Positions 33,282-45,885 of a stretch of DNA of 64,000 bases are shown here, one piece after another. This stretch comes from UBA2862 sp045658005 (GTDB lineage: Bacteria; Bacillota; Clostridia; Christensenellales; Aristaeellaceae): the NCBI GenBank assembly GCA_045658005.1, contig JAZOUD010000064.1:34621-98620 (forward strand), written 5' to 3'. Made by a program: the position numbers and the translations under genes. The notes beneath the pieces are model-generated. The model searched no databases and was not told the DNA's origin. It saw only the letters and a list, made by a program, of their open reading frames with translations. Positions within the stretch are counted from its first letter, which is position 1. Every line of letters starts with the position of its first letter.

Positions 33282-34535
33282 ATGAAAAGGAACCCAACCG
33301 CTCAGCCCAAGGTTGACATTACCCCTGAAACCCTCTATAATTTTACTAAGCTGATGGAGCAGTGCGCCCCGTTGGCTGCGCTCCTTGAAAACCACAAATC
33401 TGATCCTTCGGGCGTTTTGGAATCCGAAATGAAAGGAGTTTCGGATATGGCAAAACGTCACAAGCAGCGCGTAAAAATCGGCGTCAATGAGAACGGTGAT
33501 TCCGTCTACAAGTGGGCGGATGGCTATACCATTGACGAACTGAACGACAACATCGTGCGCATCTACATCGAGAACGGGCTCCTCGACCGGGTCAAGAGCG
33601 ATCAACCGCCAAGGCAGAAGATCGACACGAAAGGCGAATGCCCGACCTTCCGGGAGTATGTTCCCAAGTGGTTCGCCACCTTCAAGGAATACCAGCTTAA
33701 GCCGAATACCATCAAAGGCTATCGCAGCAACTTCCGACGGCACATTTTCCCCTTCTTCGGAGATATGAAGCTGGACGAAATCACCACCGACGACATCCAG
33801 CGGTTTCTCAACGAGAAGGAATACCTGGCGCGCAACACCGTCCACACCATGCTGATCCTGGTCGGCGAAGTGTTGGAATCGGCCTACGAGGATAAGCTGA
33901 TCCCCACTGATCCTTCCAAGAGCAAGCGCATCGCCATCGTTTCCAAGCGGAAGAAGGAGCGCGACGCGCTGAAGCCGGAGCAGCTCAAGGCGATCATCGA
34001 AGGCATCGCCAGCGAGTTGAAGGACGACGACGAGCGGCGGCTCATCTCCCTGATGCTGTTCACCGGCATGCGCCGGGGCGAGGTGCTGGGCCTCAAGTGG
34101 GAAGACATCGACTTCAAGAAGAAGCTGATCCATGTCGAGCGCAGCGTCACCTACGCGCACAACTAGCCGGAAGTCACCACGCCGAAGACCGCCAGCGGCA
34201 AGCGCGTCATCCCTTTGGATGAAAGGCTGGAAGTCTTCCTGCAGCCCATCCGCGGAACGGGATTTATCCTGGGAGGGGAGACGCCCCTGACCAACATGGT
34301 GTTCCGCAGGCTGTACAAGAGCATCGGCAGCAAGATCAATCTCTATGGCGCGACGCCGCATGTCTTCCGGCACAGCTACATCACGACCCTGGCGAAGGCG
34401 GACGTCGACCTCAAGACGATTCAGCGCATCAGCGGTCATTCCAATATCACCACCACGCTGAATATCTACACCCACACCCGTGAGGAGGAAATTCAGGAAG
34501 CCGGCGCGAAAATTGGCAAGCTGCTCGGCGCGTGA
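33282..34535 (+). pseudogene. int: Tyrosine recombinase/integrase interrupted by in-frame TAG
   Basis: A single frame of 418 codons with TAG at 34164-34166 (codon 295). The first part has the arm/core-binding region (TFREYVPKWFATFKEYQLKP) and catalytic Arg I in MRRGEVLGLKWEDIDF. The second part has HVFRHSY (His, Arg II), GHSN and the nucleophile Tyr in NIYTHT. Both halves are needed for catalysis, so the gene is active only if TAG is read through. CAG would give HNQPEVTTPKT, matching the usual K-T-P-K-T-like turn. The start may be ATG 33447 (AGGAG 9 bases upstream) rather than 33282. It is the last gene before the tRNA-Asn. Confidence 0.85.
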
Positions 34536-34796
34536 AGTTGAAGGGTGCCCCGTCATTTTCGCCGCTGAAATTCATTAATATACACTCATAAGGCCGTATA
34601 AGCCTTTATACACGACCAATTCTGCATGGTATGCAGCGGGAACCTTCGATTTTGCCACAAGTTTTTCACCCTGAATCGGCTGAAAATTCCTGATTTGTGG
34701 CAAATCGGAGGTTTTCGGAATGAAAGGTCTTGCAACGAGGCCGGAACTAAACGTGGAATTAACGCAATTCACGGCTGATCTGTACCAAAACCATAG
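34536..34796. other. ICE end / tRNA-flanking region
   Basis: 261 bases with no gene. Contains short inverted repeats (for example TATAAGGC-type repeats around 34587-34612). The attachment site is expected here or within the tRNA 3' end, but the other ICE end is outside the window so the direct repeat cannot be seen. Confidence 0.4.
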
Positions 34797-34797
34797 A

Positions 34798-34832
34798 AAA
34801 ATCGTGCATCTCTGTACGAAATGCACGATTTT
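34798..34832 (-). terminator. Terminator of tRNA-Asn transcript
   Basis: 12-bp stem AAAATCGTGCAT/ATGCACGATTTT (34798-34809, 34821-34832). On the minus strand it is followed by TTCT immediately beyond the tRNA 3' end. Confidence 0.75.
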
Positions 34833-34835
34833 GAG

Positions 34836-34911
<76 letters not shown>

Positions 34912-35099
34912 TCTTGTCGGTCTCAACCAACGAAAGCTATTATAGCAAAGATCATCGCCGCTGTCAAGGGATTTCTGATATTTCAGCAGAATTTACGGAA
35001 TTGTCGGCAGCGGTTCACGATTCAACATGAGTCTGGTCTTTCAGTTGCGTCTTTTGCATCGATGCTTCCCATATTTGTTCTGTCCAGAAAAATATTAGC

Positions 35100-35128
35100 T
35101 GGTCAATGGCCGGCGGTTGTGCTATACT
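35100..35128 (+). promoter_or_regulatory. Promoter of recQ operon
   Basis: TGGTCA (35100-35105), 17 bases, TATACT (35123-35128), 35 bases before the recQ ATG. Confidence 0.5.
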
Positions 35129-35163
35129 GTTAACGAATTGTGCTTGGACTGGAGGTGAAGCGA

Positions 35164-37023
35164 ATGGTGGAAAAAACCCGGTTTCTCAAGCACTATTTTG
35201 GCCATGACGCGTTTCGCAACGGCCAGGAACCCCTGATCGACGCCATTATGGCCGGCAGGGACGCGCTGGGCGTGATGCCCACCGGAGCGGGCAAGTCCGT
35301 CTGCTACCAGCTGCCCGCGGTGATGCTGCCGGGGACGACGCTGGTCGTCTCGCCGCTGATTTCGCTGATGAAGGATCAGATGGCCGCTTTGGCAGCGATG
35401 GGCATTCCCGCCGCCTGTATCAATTCCATGCTCACCTCCGAGGAATATATCGAAGTGCTTCGACAGGCGGGCCACGGCGCTTATAAAATACTCTACGTCG
35501 CCCCGGAACGCCTGATGACCGCCGGCTTTCAGCGCCTTTGCCAAGCGCTCAGCGTCCCCCTGGTGGCCGTGGACGAGGCCCATTGCGTGTCCCAGTGGGG
35601 CCAGGATTTTCGCCCCAGCTACCTGGACATCGCCGGGTTCATCGAGGGACTGCCCCGGCGGCCCGTGGTCGGCGCCTTCACGGCCACCGCCACCGACGCG
35701 GTCAAGTCGGACATCATAAAGCTGCTGGCACTGAGGGACCCCTTCTGCGTGACCACGGGCTTCGACCGCCCCAACCTCTACTTTGACGTGAAAACGCCCA
35801 GGGACAAGTTCGGCTGGGTGCTGGACTACGTGCGCCGACACGGGGATCAGGCCGGCATCGTCTACTGCGCGACCCGAAAGGCGGTGGACCAGACCTGCCA
35901 GAAGCTGGTGCAGCACGGCATCGCCGCCACGCGCTACCACGCTGGCCTGCCCGACGACGAGCGCCGCCGGAATCAGGAGGATTTCGTCTACGATCGCCGC
36001 CGTGTGATGGTGGCCACCAACGCCTTCGGCATGGGCATCGACAAGTCCAATATCAGCTTCGTGCTGCACTACAACATGCCCAAGAACATCGAGAGCTACT
36101 ACCAGGAGGCCGGACGCGCCGGGCGGGACGGATCGGCGGCCCAGTGCGTGCTGTTGTTCTCCGCCGGAGATGTCCAGACCGCGAAGTATCTCATCAACGC
36201 GTCCTCAGAAAACGAGGCGCTGTCGGAGACGGAACGGCAGGAGGTTCGCCGGCAGGACATGGAGCGGCTTCGGCAGATGACGGGCTACTGCAAGACCTCC
36301 GGGTGCTATCGCCATTTCCTGCTGCACTACTTCGGAGAGCACAGCCCGGAGCGCTGTGATAGCTGCGGAAACTGCACGGCCAGAACGCACCAGACCGACA
36401 TCACCGTGCAGGCCCAGAAGATACTCTCCGGCGTCGCCCGGGTGGAACGGCGCTTCCCAAGCGGCCTCGGAACGACCCTGATCGTCCGAATGCTCCACGG
36501 CAGCCGGGAACAGCGGGTGCAACAGCTGGGGCTCGACGACCTGTCCACCTACGGCATCATGCGCGACACCGACCGCATGAAAATCCGGGAATACATCGAC
36601 GTGCTTGTGGAGCAGGGCTATCTGGTACAGACCACGGGCAGCTTCCCGGTGCTTCAGACGACGAACCGCGCTTGGGAGGTGCTGCGCGGCGGGACGCGGG
36701 TATCCTATGCCAGGCGCGAGGAACTGGCGGAGCCGACCCCGCGCCGCAGGACCTCGGAGCGCCGAGCGGTCGCGCCCCAGGACAGCCTGTTCGAGGCGCT
36801 GCGCCGCCTGCGGGCGGAGCTGGCCAAGGCCGAGGGTGTGCCCGCCTACGTGGTGTTCTCAAACGCCACCCTGGCGGACATGGCCGTCAAGCGTCCGGCG
36901 GATATGGTTGATTTTCTGGACGTCTCCGGCGTCGGCGAATACAAGGCGGCCCGCTATGGCCGGGCCTTCCTGGAAGCGATACAGAACTGGGAATCCGATA
37001 ATCACAGCAGAGGAGATGACTGA
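35164..37023 (+). CDS. recQ: ATP-dependent DNA helicase RecQ
   Basis: 619 residues from ATG 35164 (GGAGG 8 bases upstream). SF2 motifs: Walker A TGAGKSVCYQLPA, DEAHCVSQWG, FTATAT, and motif VI QEAGRAGRDG. The zinc-binding Cys cluster (CYRH..CDSCGNC), winged-helix RQC and a C-terminal HRDC domain (VPAYVVFSNATLADMA) follow. 3'-5' helicase for recombination and fork repair. First gene of an apparent operon with the AmmeMemoRadiSam pair, 1 base between stop and next ATG. Confidence 0.95.
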   Translation: MVEKTRFLKHYFGHDAFRNGQEPLIDAIMAGRDALGVMPTGAGKSVCYQLPAVMLPGTTLVVSPLISLMKDQMAALAAMGIPAACINSMLTSEEYIEVLRQAGHGAYKILYVAPERLMTAGFQRLCQALSVPLVAVDEAHCVSQWGQDFRPSYLDIAGFIEGLPRRPVVGAFTATATDAVKSDIIKLLALRDPFCVTTGFDRPNLYFDVKTPRDKFGWVLDYVRRHGDQAGIVYCATRKAVDQTCQKLVQHGIAATRYHAGLPDDERRRNQEDFVYDRRRVMVATNAFGMGIDKSNISFVLHYNMPKNIESYYQEAGRAGRDGSAAQCVLLFSAGDVQTAKYLINASSENEALSETERQEVRRQDMERLRQMTGYCKTSGCYRHFLLHYFGEHSPERCDSCGNCTARTHQTDITVQAQKILSGVARVERRFPSGLGTTLIVRMLHGSREQRVQQLGLDDLSTYGIMRDTDRMKIREYIDVLVEQGYLVQTTGSFPVLQTTNRAWEVLRGGTRVSYARREELAEPTPRRRTSERRAVAPQDSLFEALRRLRAELAKAEGVPAYVVFSNATLADMAVKRPADMVDFLDVSGVGEYKAARYGRAFLEAIQNWESDNHSRGDD

Positions 37024-37024
37024 C

Positions 37025-38410
37025 ATGCCCATACTGGCGGCCTACATGGTGCCCCATCCGCCGATGATCGTGCCGGAGGTGGGACGCGGCAGCGAACAGC
37101 AGATCGAAGCCACCCGGGCGGCCTATGCCAAGGTAGCCCGGGAGATCGCGGCACTGGCGCCGGAGACCATCATCATCTCCAGCCCCCACGCCACGATGTA
37201 CGCCGATTACTTTCACATCTCCCCCGGCGTCAGCGCCGAGGGCAGCTTTGCCCGTTTCCGCGCCCCACAGGTGCGCTTCAGGGAGGCCTACGACGCCGAG
37301 CTGGCCAGGACCATTGAGCGCATGGCCATCGCCAACGGCCTGCCTGCCGGGACCCGGGGTCAGCGGGAGCCTGCGCTGGATCACGGCACGCTAGTGCCGC
37401 TGTACTTCATCCGCCAGGTGTACGCCAATTTCAGGCTGGTGCGCGTCGGGCTCTCCGGGCTGTCGCTGGAGGACCACTACCGGCTGGGCCAGCTGATCCG
37501 GCGCGCCGTGGAGGAGACCGGTCGCCGGGTGGTCTACGTCGCCAGCGGCGACCTGTCCCACAAGCTGCAGGCCTACGGTCCCTACGGCTACGCGCCAGAG
37601 GGCCCGCAGTACGATACGCGGATCATGGATGTGTGCGGGCGGGCGGCCTTCGGCGAGCTGTTCGACTTCGACGAGACCTTCTGCGAGCGCGCCGCGGAGT
37701 GCGGCCACCGCTCCTTTGTCATCATGGCCGGGGCGCTGGACGGCATGGCCGTGACGGCGGAACAGCTCTCCCACGAGGACGTGACCGGCGTGGGCTACGG
37801 CATCTGCGCCTTCCATCCAGGCAGGCCGGACGAGGAGCGCCGGTTCCTGGACCTTCGCCAAAAGACGCAGTCCCGGCAGCTTGAGAACGCGCGGGCGAAA
37901 TGCGACCCCTGGGTCGAGCTGGCCTGGCAGTCAGTGGAGCGCTGGGTGCGGGAGCGCAGGCTCCCGGACGTGCCCAAGGATCTTCCGGAGGCGCTCACCC
38001 ACCGCCGGGCGGGGGCCTTCGTGTCCATCCACAAGCGGGGGCGACTTAGGGGCTGCATCGGCACCATCGCGCCGACCCGGGACAGCCTCGCGGAGGAGAT
38101 CATCCACAACGCCGTCAGCGCCGCCTCCCGGGACCCCCGCTTCGACCCGATACGCCCCGACGAGCTGCCCTGGCTGGAGATCAACGTGGACGTGCTGGGC
38201 GAACCGGAGGACATCGCCTCCGAGGCCGAGCTGGACGTGAAGCGCTACGGCGTGATCGTGCGCAAGGGCCATCGCCGGGGGCTGCTGCTGCCGGACCTGG
38301 AGGGCGTGGACACCGTGCGCCAGCAGGTGGATATCGCCAAACAGAAGGCCGGCATCGGCCCAAAGGAGAAGGTCGGGCTCCAGCGCTTTGAAGTGGTCAG
38401 GCACAGGTGA
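37025..38410 (+). CDS. AmmeMemoRadiSam protein: Memo/LigB-like domain fused to AMMECR1
   Basis: 461 residues. The N-terminal ~270 are a Memo/LigB-type metal enzyme fold (MVPHPPMIVPEVGRG, SSPHATMYADYF, LDHGTLVPLYF, YVASGDLSHKL). The C-terminal ~180 are AMMECR1 (GAFVSIHKRGRLRGCIGTIA, FDPIRPDEL). In bacteria these domains occur with a radical SAM enzyme, encoded next here. GGAG lies 9 bases before ATG 37025. The biochemical role of the system is not settled. Fusion of the two domains is a known arrangement. Confidence 0.9.
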   Translation: MPILAAYMVPHPPMIVPEVGRGSEQQIEATRAAYAKVAREIAALAPETIIISSPHATMYADYFHISPGVSAEGSFARFRAPQVRFREAYDAELARTIERMAIANGLPAGTRGQREPALDHGTLVPLYFIRQVYANFRLVRVGLSGLSLEDHYRLGQLIRRAVEETGRRVVYVASGDLSHKLQAYGPYGYAPEGPQYDTRIMDVCGRAAFGELFDFDETFCERAAECGHRSFVIMAGALDGMAVTAEQLSHEDVTGVGYGICAFHPGRPDEERRFLDLRQKTQSRQLENARAKCDPWVELAWQSVERWVRERRLPDVPKDLPEALTHRRAGAFVSIHKRGRLRGCIGTIAPTRDSLAEEIIHNAVSAASRDPRFDPIRPDELPWLEINVDVLGEPEDIASEAELDVKRYGVIVRKGHRRGLLLPDLEGVDTVRQQVDIAKQKAGIGPKEKVGLQRFEVVRHR

Positions 38411-38424
38411 CGGAGGGAACGGCC

Positions 38425-39285
38425 ATGGCGATATGCGAGGTGTGCTTTCATCACTGCGACATCCCCGAGGGGCGCAGGGGCTTTTGCGGCGCGCGGACGT
38501 GCGTCGGCGGCAAAGTGGTGCCGGAGAATTATGGCAGGATCACCGCATTGGCGCTGGATCCCATCGAAAAGAAGCCGCTGCGGCGGTTCCACCCCGGCGG
38601 CATGATCCTGTCGGCAGGCAGCTACGGCTGCAACCTGCGGTGCCCCTTCTGCCAGAACCACGGGATCTCCTGGTCGGCAGAGGCCATGGGCTGTGTGGAA
38701 CGGGCCGAGACCGTCACGCCTGAAGCCCTGGCGAAAACGGCGTTGAAGCTGGTCCCCCGGGGCAATATCGGCCTGGCGTTCACCTATAACGAACCGCTGG
38801 TGGGCTGGGAGTTCGTTCGGGACACAGCGGTTCTGATCCACGAGGCAGGGCTTAAAAACGTGCTGGTCACCAACGGCACGGCGGCGCTGCCCGTGCTGGA
38901 AGCCCTCGGCCCCCACATCGACGCCATGAACATTGACCTGAAGGGCTTCACCGAGCGCTACTACACCGGGGTGCTGGGCGGCAACCTGGACATGGTGAAG
39001 GCCTTTATCGCCCGGGCGGTCCAGCTGTGCCACGTGGAGCTGACCACGCTGATCGTGCCCGGAGAGAACGACTCGGAGGACGAGATGCGAGCGCTGACCG
39101 GCTGGGTGGCGGAGCTGACCGATGATGAAGGGCGCGCCATCGGCCGACAGATTCCCCTGCACATCTCCCGCTTCTTCCCCCGCTTCCGCATGACGGACCG
39201 GGAAGCGACGGAGGTCAGGCGCGTCTATCGCCTGGCAGAGGTGGCCCGGGAGCGGCTGGAATATGTTTATACGGGAAATTGCTGA
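38425..39285 (+). CDS. AmmeMemoRadiSam system radical SAM enzyme
   Basis: 286 residues from ATG 38425 (GGAGG 8 bases upstream). The radical SAM CX3CX2C motif is GCNLRCPFCQNHG. An N-terminal extra Cys set (CEVCFHHC..GFCGAR) may bind metal. Later motifs: FTYNEPLVGWEF and NIDLKGFTERYY. It starts 14 bases after the AMMECR1/Memo stop. Substrate unknown; related to pyruvate formate-lyase activase-like enzymes. Strong terminator immediately downstream. Confidence 0.92.
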   Translation: MAICEVCFHHCDIPEGRRGFCGARTCVGGKVVPENYGRITALALDPIEKKPLRRFHPGGMILSAGSYGCNLRCPFCQNHGISWSAEAMGCVERAETVTPEALAKTALKLVPRGNIGLAFTYNEPLVGWEFVRDTAVLIHEAGLKNVLVTNGTAALPVLEALGPHIDAMNIDLKGFTERYYTGVLGGNLDMVKAFIARAVQLCHVELTTLIVPGENDSEDEMRALTGWVAELTDDEGRAIGRQIPLHISRFFPRFRMTDREATEVRRVYRLAEVARERLEYVYTGNC

Positions 39286-39322
39286 AGGACAGGGGCGCGG
39301 AACGATCCGCGCCCCTGTCCTT
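39285..39322. terminator. Terminator of the recQ operon
   Basis: Long GC-rich stem, AAGGACAGGGGCGCGGA with its complement (39285-39301, 39306-39322), followed by TTCTGTTG. Confidence 0.75.
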
Positions 39323-39329
39323 CTGTTGC

Positions 39330-39356
39330 GAGTCACGGGGACAGATCCCTTGACTC
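39330..39356 (+). repeat. REP palindrome 1, at RAYT 3' end
   Basis: 27-bp imperfect palindrome: GAGTCA arm, core GGGGACAG-ATCCC, TGACTC arm. It overlaps the RAYT stop codon. Confidence 0.75.
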
Positions 39357-40089
39357 AAGCCCTCTGGATGAAATTTCGGTCAATGCCCGTCAACCTGGCG
39401 ATCTGGCGGATGGTTACACCCTCTCTTTTTGCCTGGGCAAGACATGTCCTACGCTCTTCCAAATCCATTTCAGCAATCGATCCAGGATTGTCCATATCGC
39501 TGATCCGGCAAAGGATGCGACTTGCCTCCTCATCCTTGATTGTTGCATGCTCGCTTACATCAAGGCAGTTATCATTTGCCGGCGCCAGTAGAAAGTCCAT
39601 GAGCGCCTGCCGGCTTCCAATCATGTCGCAAAGCAGCTGTGCGTTACATAAGCCGATGCCTGTCACGATCTCATTCCAACTGTTCCATTGATAATCTTTG
39701 GTCTGACATATTCCTGCTTTCTGCGGATTTTGCAATATGTAACGCGCGGCTACCAACAGGTATTCATCCGTATCCACCGCTTCGCTTTTGTATCTGTCTT
39801 GAAAAAGGTGCCCTATCCGGTCGTATTTATGATTGAAATAATAAACATAGCTGGACGCGATTTTCTTGATGAACATGGAAAGCTCTGCCTCTGCACACAG
39901 CAACAAATGCACATGGTTGTCCATCAGGCAATAGGCAAGCACATCGATCCCGTCGTCTGTATACCGGCGCAGCGTCTCTAGAAACTTTGCACGATCTGCG
40001 TCGTCATGGAAGATCTCCTGCCGATTCACCCCGCGGAGGATGATATGATAATATCCGCTTTCACTTTGTTTCCGACTCGTTCTGGGCAC
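39355..40089 (-). CDS. REP-associated tyrosine transposase (RAYT, Y1/TnpA_REP)
   Basis: 244 residues from GTG 40089 (GAGG 8 bases upstream), beginning MPRTSRKQSESGYYHIILRG. HUH motif is DNHVHLLL; the catalytic Tyr lies in the following helix (SSYVYYFNHKYDRIGHLFQDRY region). The C-terminal tail (GVTIRQIARLTGIDRNFIQ) is an HTH often seen in RAYTs. These single-copy enzymes act on REP palindromes, four of which lie around this gene. The gene is intact. Confidence 0.92.
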   Translation of the reverse strand: MPRTSRKQSESGYYHIILRGVNRQEIFHDDADRAKFLETLRRYTDDGIDVLAYCLMDNHVHLLLCAEAELSMFIKKIASSYVYYFNHKYDRIGHLFQDRYKSEAVDTDEYLLVAARYILQNPQKAGICQTKDYQWNSWNEIVTGIGLCNAQLLCDMIGSRQALMDFLLAPANDNCLDVSEHATIKDEEASRILCRISDMDNPGSIAEMDLEERRTCLAQAKREGVTIRQIARLTGIDRNFIQRA

Positions 40090-40129
40090 GATCATCACCT
40101 CATGAATAATATATCATGTCAATGAAAGT

Positions 40130-40156
40130 GAGTCAAGGGACCTGTCCCCGTGACTC
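40130..40156 (-). repeat. REP palindrome 2, upstream of RAYT
   Basis: Reverse-complement orientation of repeat 1 (GAGTCA..GGGGACAGGTCCC..TGACTC on the minus strand). Together 1 and 2 bracket the RAYT gene as an inverted pair. Confidence 0.8.
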
Positions 40157-40396
40157 CAAATGCGTTATCATTACGTATGGCCTGTTGCAAAGATCAGATG
40201 TCATCATCGGACCAAACTACACGAGAGATTTCAAGGATGTCTATATGGCGGCAAAGCGGGAAGGGCTAATTACCAAGACGCTGTAGGCTGGAATTTGAAA
40301 ATGCAGCGACAGTCTTCCAGGGCCGTCGCTGCACCATAAATTATTATCGTCTTCACGCATCATTCAAACCAAAAGAATTCATCCGCAGACAACCCG
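40157..40396. other. Spacer between REP pairs
   Basis: 240 bases without an intact gene. A hairpin GCAGCGAC/GTCGCTGC lies near 40304-40333. An open frame ending KREGLITKTL (stop at 40284) may be the 3' remnant of a lost gene. Confidence 0.4.
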
Positions 40397-40423
40397 GAGT
40401 CACAGGGACAGGTCCCTTGACTC
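40397..40423 (+). repeat. REP palindrome 3
   Basis: GAGTCA, core AGGGACAGGTCCC, TGACTC; same orientation as repeat 1, one base different in the core. Confidence 0.75.
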
Positions 40424-40440
40424 ATCCTTGATAACGAAGT

Positions 40441-40467
40441 GAGTCGCGGAACCTGTCCCCGTGATTC
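40441..40467 (-). repeat. REP palindrome 4
   Basis: Opposite orientation, more diverged (arms GAATCA / CGACTC on the minus strand). Pairs with repeat 3 as a BIME-like head-to-head unit. Confidence 0.7.
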
Positions 40468-40480
40468 ATTTAGTTCATAA

Positions 40481-40507
40481 CCCCCGCTCCGCAATGTGGA
40501 GCGGGGG
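40481..40507 (-). terminator. Terminator-like hairpin after PFOR
   Basis: CCCCCGCTCC (40481-40490) with GGAGCGGGGG (40498-40507). No clear T tract follows on the minus strand. Confidence 0.5.
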
Positions 40508-40530
40508 CATCATCATTCCGGAATAATCGC

Positions 40531-44043
<3,513 letters not shown>

Positions 44044-44098
44044 CGGAATTTACCTCCTTTTAGATATCTGTTGAGTATGGACCTAAACCATCATTCTT

Positions 44099-44127
44099 AT
44101 TATAAATAATTGAGCGTACAAAGTCAA
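44099..44127 (-). promoter_or_regulatory. PFOR promoter
   Basis: Minus strand TTGACT (44127-44122), 17 bases, TATAAT (44104-44099), 55 bases before the TTG start. Confidence 0.75.
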
Positions 44128-44272
44128 GGGATTTGGATATACAGATTTATCGGTTGGGAGCAGTTTCGACGATATTCCGGCGCGGCTCATTCGTCAAAGG
44201 CTGCTGATGACAAAATTACACGGGCCGACTGCTACAATGCAATCATCAACCAACAAGAGGAGGTCGATGACC

Positions 44273-44860
44273 ATGACGTGGAAAACCATGCTGCTCCTGC
44301 TCGCCCTGATCCTGGCACTCTCCTGCCCCTTCGCCGGATATGCCCAGGGAAACGATGGATGGACCTGCCCCACCTGCCGCCGGATGAACCGCCCGGATTT
44401 CAGCTTCTGCCCAGGCTGCGGCACGGCATGGACGACCGGAGCCTGCGGGGCCCCGGAGACGGTCGTCAGCCTGAAGGAGCTCAGTTTCTTTCAGAAGAAG
44501 GACGTATACTGGCAGCCCGACATCTGGAACGACAGCTATGACAGGCCCCATTCCCCCACGCTGTCCAACAGCTGCACAGGCCGCTGCGAAGCCGAATTCC
44601 TGCTGAACGGCGAATACCGGGCGCTTCGCGCAAATCTGTACATCCGGAAAAAGGCGATGTCGGATATGACCGCAGACCTGCTGGCCCAGGCGCAAATCAC
44701 CATCTATGGCGACGACAGGCTGCTGTATTCATCCCCCACCCTCGGCCTCAGGGATGAGCCGATGGCCTTCAGCGTCGATGTCAGCGGCGTGAAGTTCCTG
44801 AAGATCGTCTTTGACGAGAGCTACGGGGTGGTCCTCGGCGAGCCCGTGCTGGTGAAGTAG
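44273..44860 (+). CDS. Secreted zinc-ribbon protein with NPCBM-like domain
   Basis: 195 residues. ATG 44273 is chosen because AGGAGG is 9 bases upstream. Signal peptide MTWKTMLLLLALILALSCPF..YAQG is followed by a zinc ribbon (WTCPTCRRMN..FCPGCG) and a C-terminal beta domain resembling NPCBM carbohydrate-binding modules (DVYWQPDIWNDSYDR.., LKIVFDESYGVVLGEPVLV). A zinc ribbon outside the cell is unusual. Probably cell-surface; ligand unknown. Confidence 0.65.
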   Translation: MTWKTMLLLLALILALSCPFAGYAQGNDGWTCPTCRRMNRPDFSFCPGCGTAWTTGACGAPETVVSLKELSFFQKKDVYWQPDIWNDSYDRPHSPTLSNSCTGRCEAEFLLNGEYRALRANLYIRKKAMSDMTADLLAQAQITIYGDDRLLYSSPTLGLRDEPMAFSVDVSGVKFLKIVFDESYGVVLGEPVLVK

Positions 44861-44953
44861 CGCGAACGGCGCGGGACGTCAACCCCTGGTGGCGCCTGTG
44901 TCGCCAGGGCAACCGGGAACAGAACAACAGGATATAACAAGGAGGATATAAGC

Positions 44954-45484
44954 ATGAAAAAGATCTTTGCTATTGCCGTCGTATTGGCGCTGGCAAGTGC
45001 GCTGGCATTTGCGAAGGGGGAAGTAAGCCCCCAGACCTATCTCGCCAACCGCGGCCTGATGGTGATGGATGAAGACCAGGTGTATGAGGCCTTTGGGGCC
45101 AATGATATCGGTGGAGATATGTTCACAGACTGGTTCCCGCGGGAAACCATCAGCATCTTCGCCTATGTCGAATACAGCGATCTGCCGATGATCGTCTTCA
45201 AGGATTGCGGCATCTACTACCTGGCCGTGGAAAGGGAGGCGCTGTCGGGCTACGGCTCGATGAGCGCGGAAGCCATGAGCGCAATTTATGTCGACTTCTG
45301 CCGGGAATTCCCCTTCGATATCATGATGGCTTCGCAGGACGGCTACAACGTACATCTGTGCGCAGAGAATTCCGAAATTTACAGCGACCTGCAGTGGTTC
45401 CTCAACAGCCAGGGCGATACCTATTCGACGCTGTACGACAACATGGATGCGTTTATCAATACCGTCTATAATTTCAACTGGTAA
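44954..45484 (+). CDS. Secreted protein of unknown function
   Basis: 176 residues with signal peptide MKKIFAIAVVLALASALAFA. The mature part is acidic and Tyr-rich (TYLANRGLMVMDEDQVYEAF, YSDLPMIVFKDCGIYYLAVE). AAGGAGG lies about 8 bases before the ATG. Two cysteines sit in the middle. No family recognised. Follows the zinc-ribbon gene by ~90 bases and may be co-transcribed. Confidence 0.65.
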   Translation: MKKIFAIAVVLALASALAFAKGEVSPQTYLANRGLMVMDEDQVYEAFGANDIGGDMFTDWFPRETISIFAYVEYSDLPMIVFKDCGIYYLAVEREALSGYGSMSAEAMSAIYVDFCREFPFDIMMASQDGYNVHLCAENSEIYSDLQWFLNSQGDTYSTLYDNMDAFINTVYNFNW

Positions 45485-45488
45485 CGAG

Positions 45489-45765
45489 TTACAGCTCAGG
45501 GTCCTGATAATTCGGAACCCCGCCGGCGAAGCTCTTCTTCAGGGCGTATTGCAGCTCATGGCCGCCGACGCCGCCAACGCTCTTCTTCCAGCTGACGGTC
45601 AGCTTTCCCTTGCCCGCGGCCAGCTTCAGGCCGGCCACCGCCTTGGGGTTGATCTTGAAGGTGGCCTTTGCGGTGCCCTTGTAGTCGCCCTTCTTCAGTG
45701 TCTTGCCCTTCAGCACCACCTTCACCTCGGGCTTCAGCGCCTTGCCGGTGTACACCTGGGCCTTT
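45489..45765 (-). pseudogene. 3' remnant of a surface-protein gene with YTGKALKP repeat and Fn3
   Basis: 88 codons: YTGKALKPEVKVVLKGKTLK, a GTAKATFKINP strand and an Fn3-like end (KLTVSWKKS..LQYALKKSF). It closely matches part of the surface protein at 51502-53199. A TAA stands directly 5' of the matching segment and there is no start or signal peptide. It is the C-terminal piece of a decayed paralogue. Confidence 0.7.
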
Positions 45766-45885
45766 TAAGCGATATTTAAGCCTCACTAACCGTGCTCGAA
45801 CACCAACATTATACTCAATATATTAGGCATAGTCAACATTTTGAGCATGTTAAATTGGTCCCTGAGGGGGGGGCAGGATATTGAC

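Noticed and set aside
36605..37024. N-terminal extension of the Memo-AMMECR1 frame into recQ
   Set aside because: The Memo domain starts at ATG 37025; the upstream frame is a shadow of the recQ C-terminus.
40187..40286. Open frame ending KREGLITKTL
   Set aside because: No start or RBS and too short to identify; at most a gene remnant.
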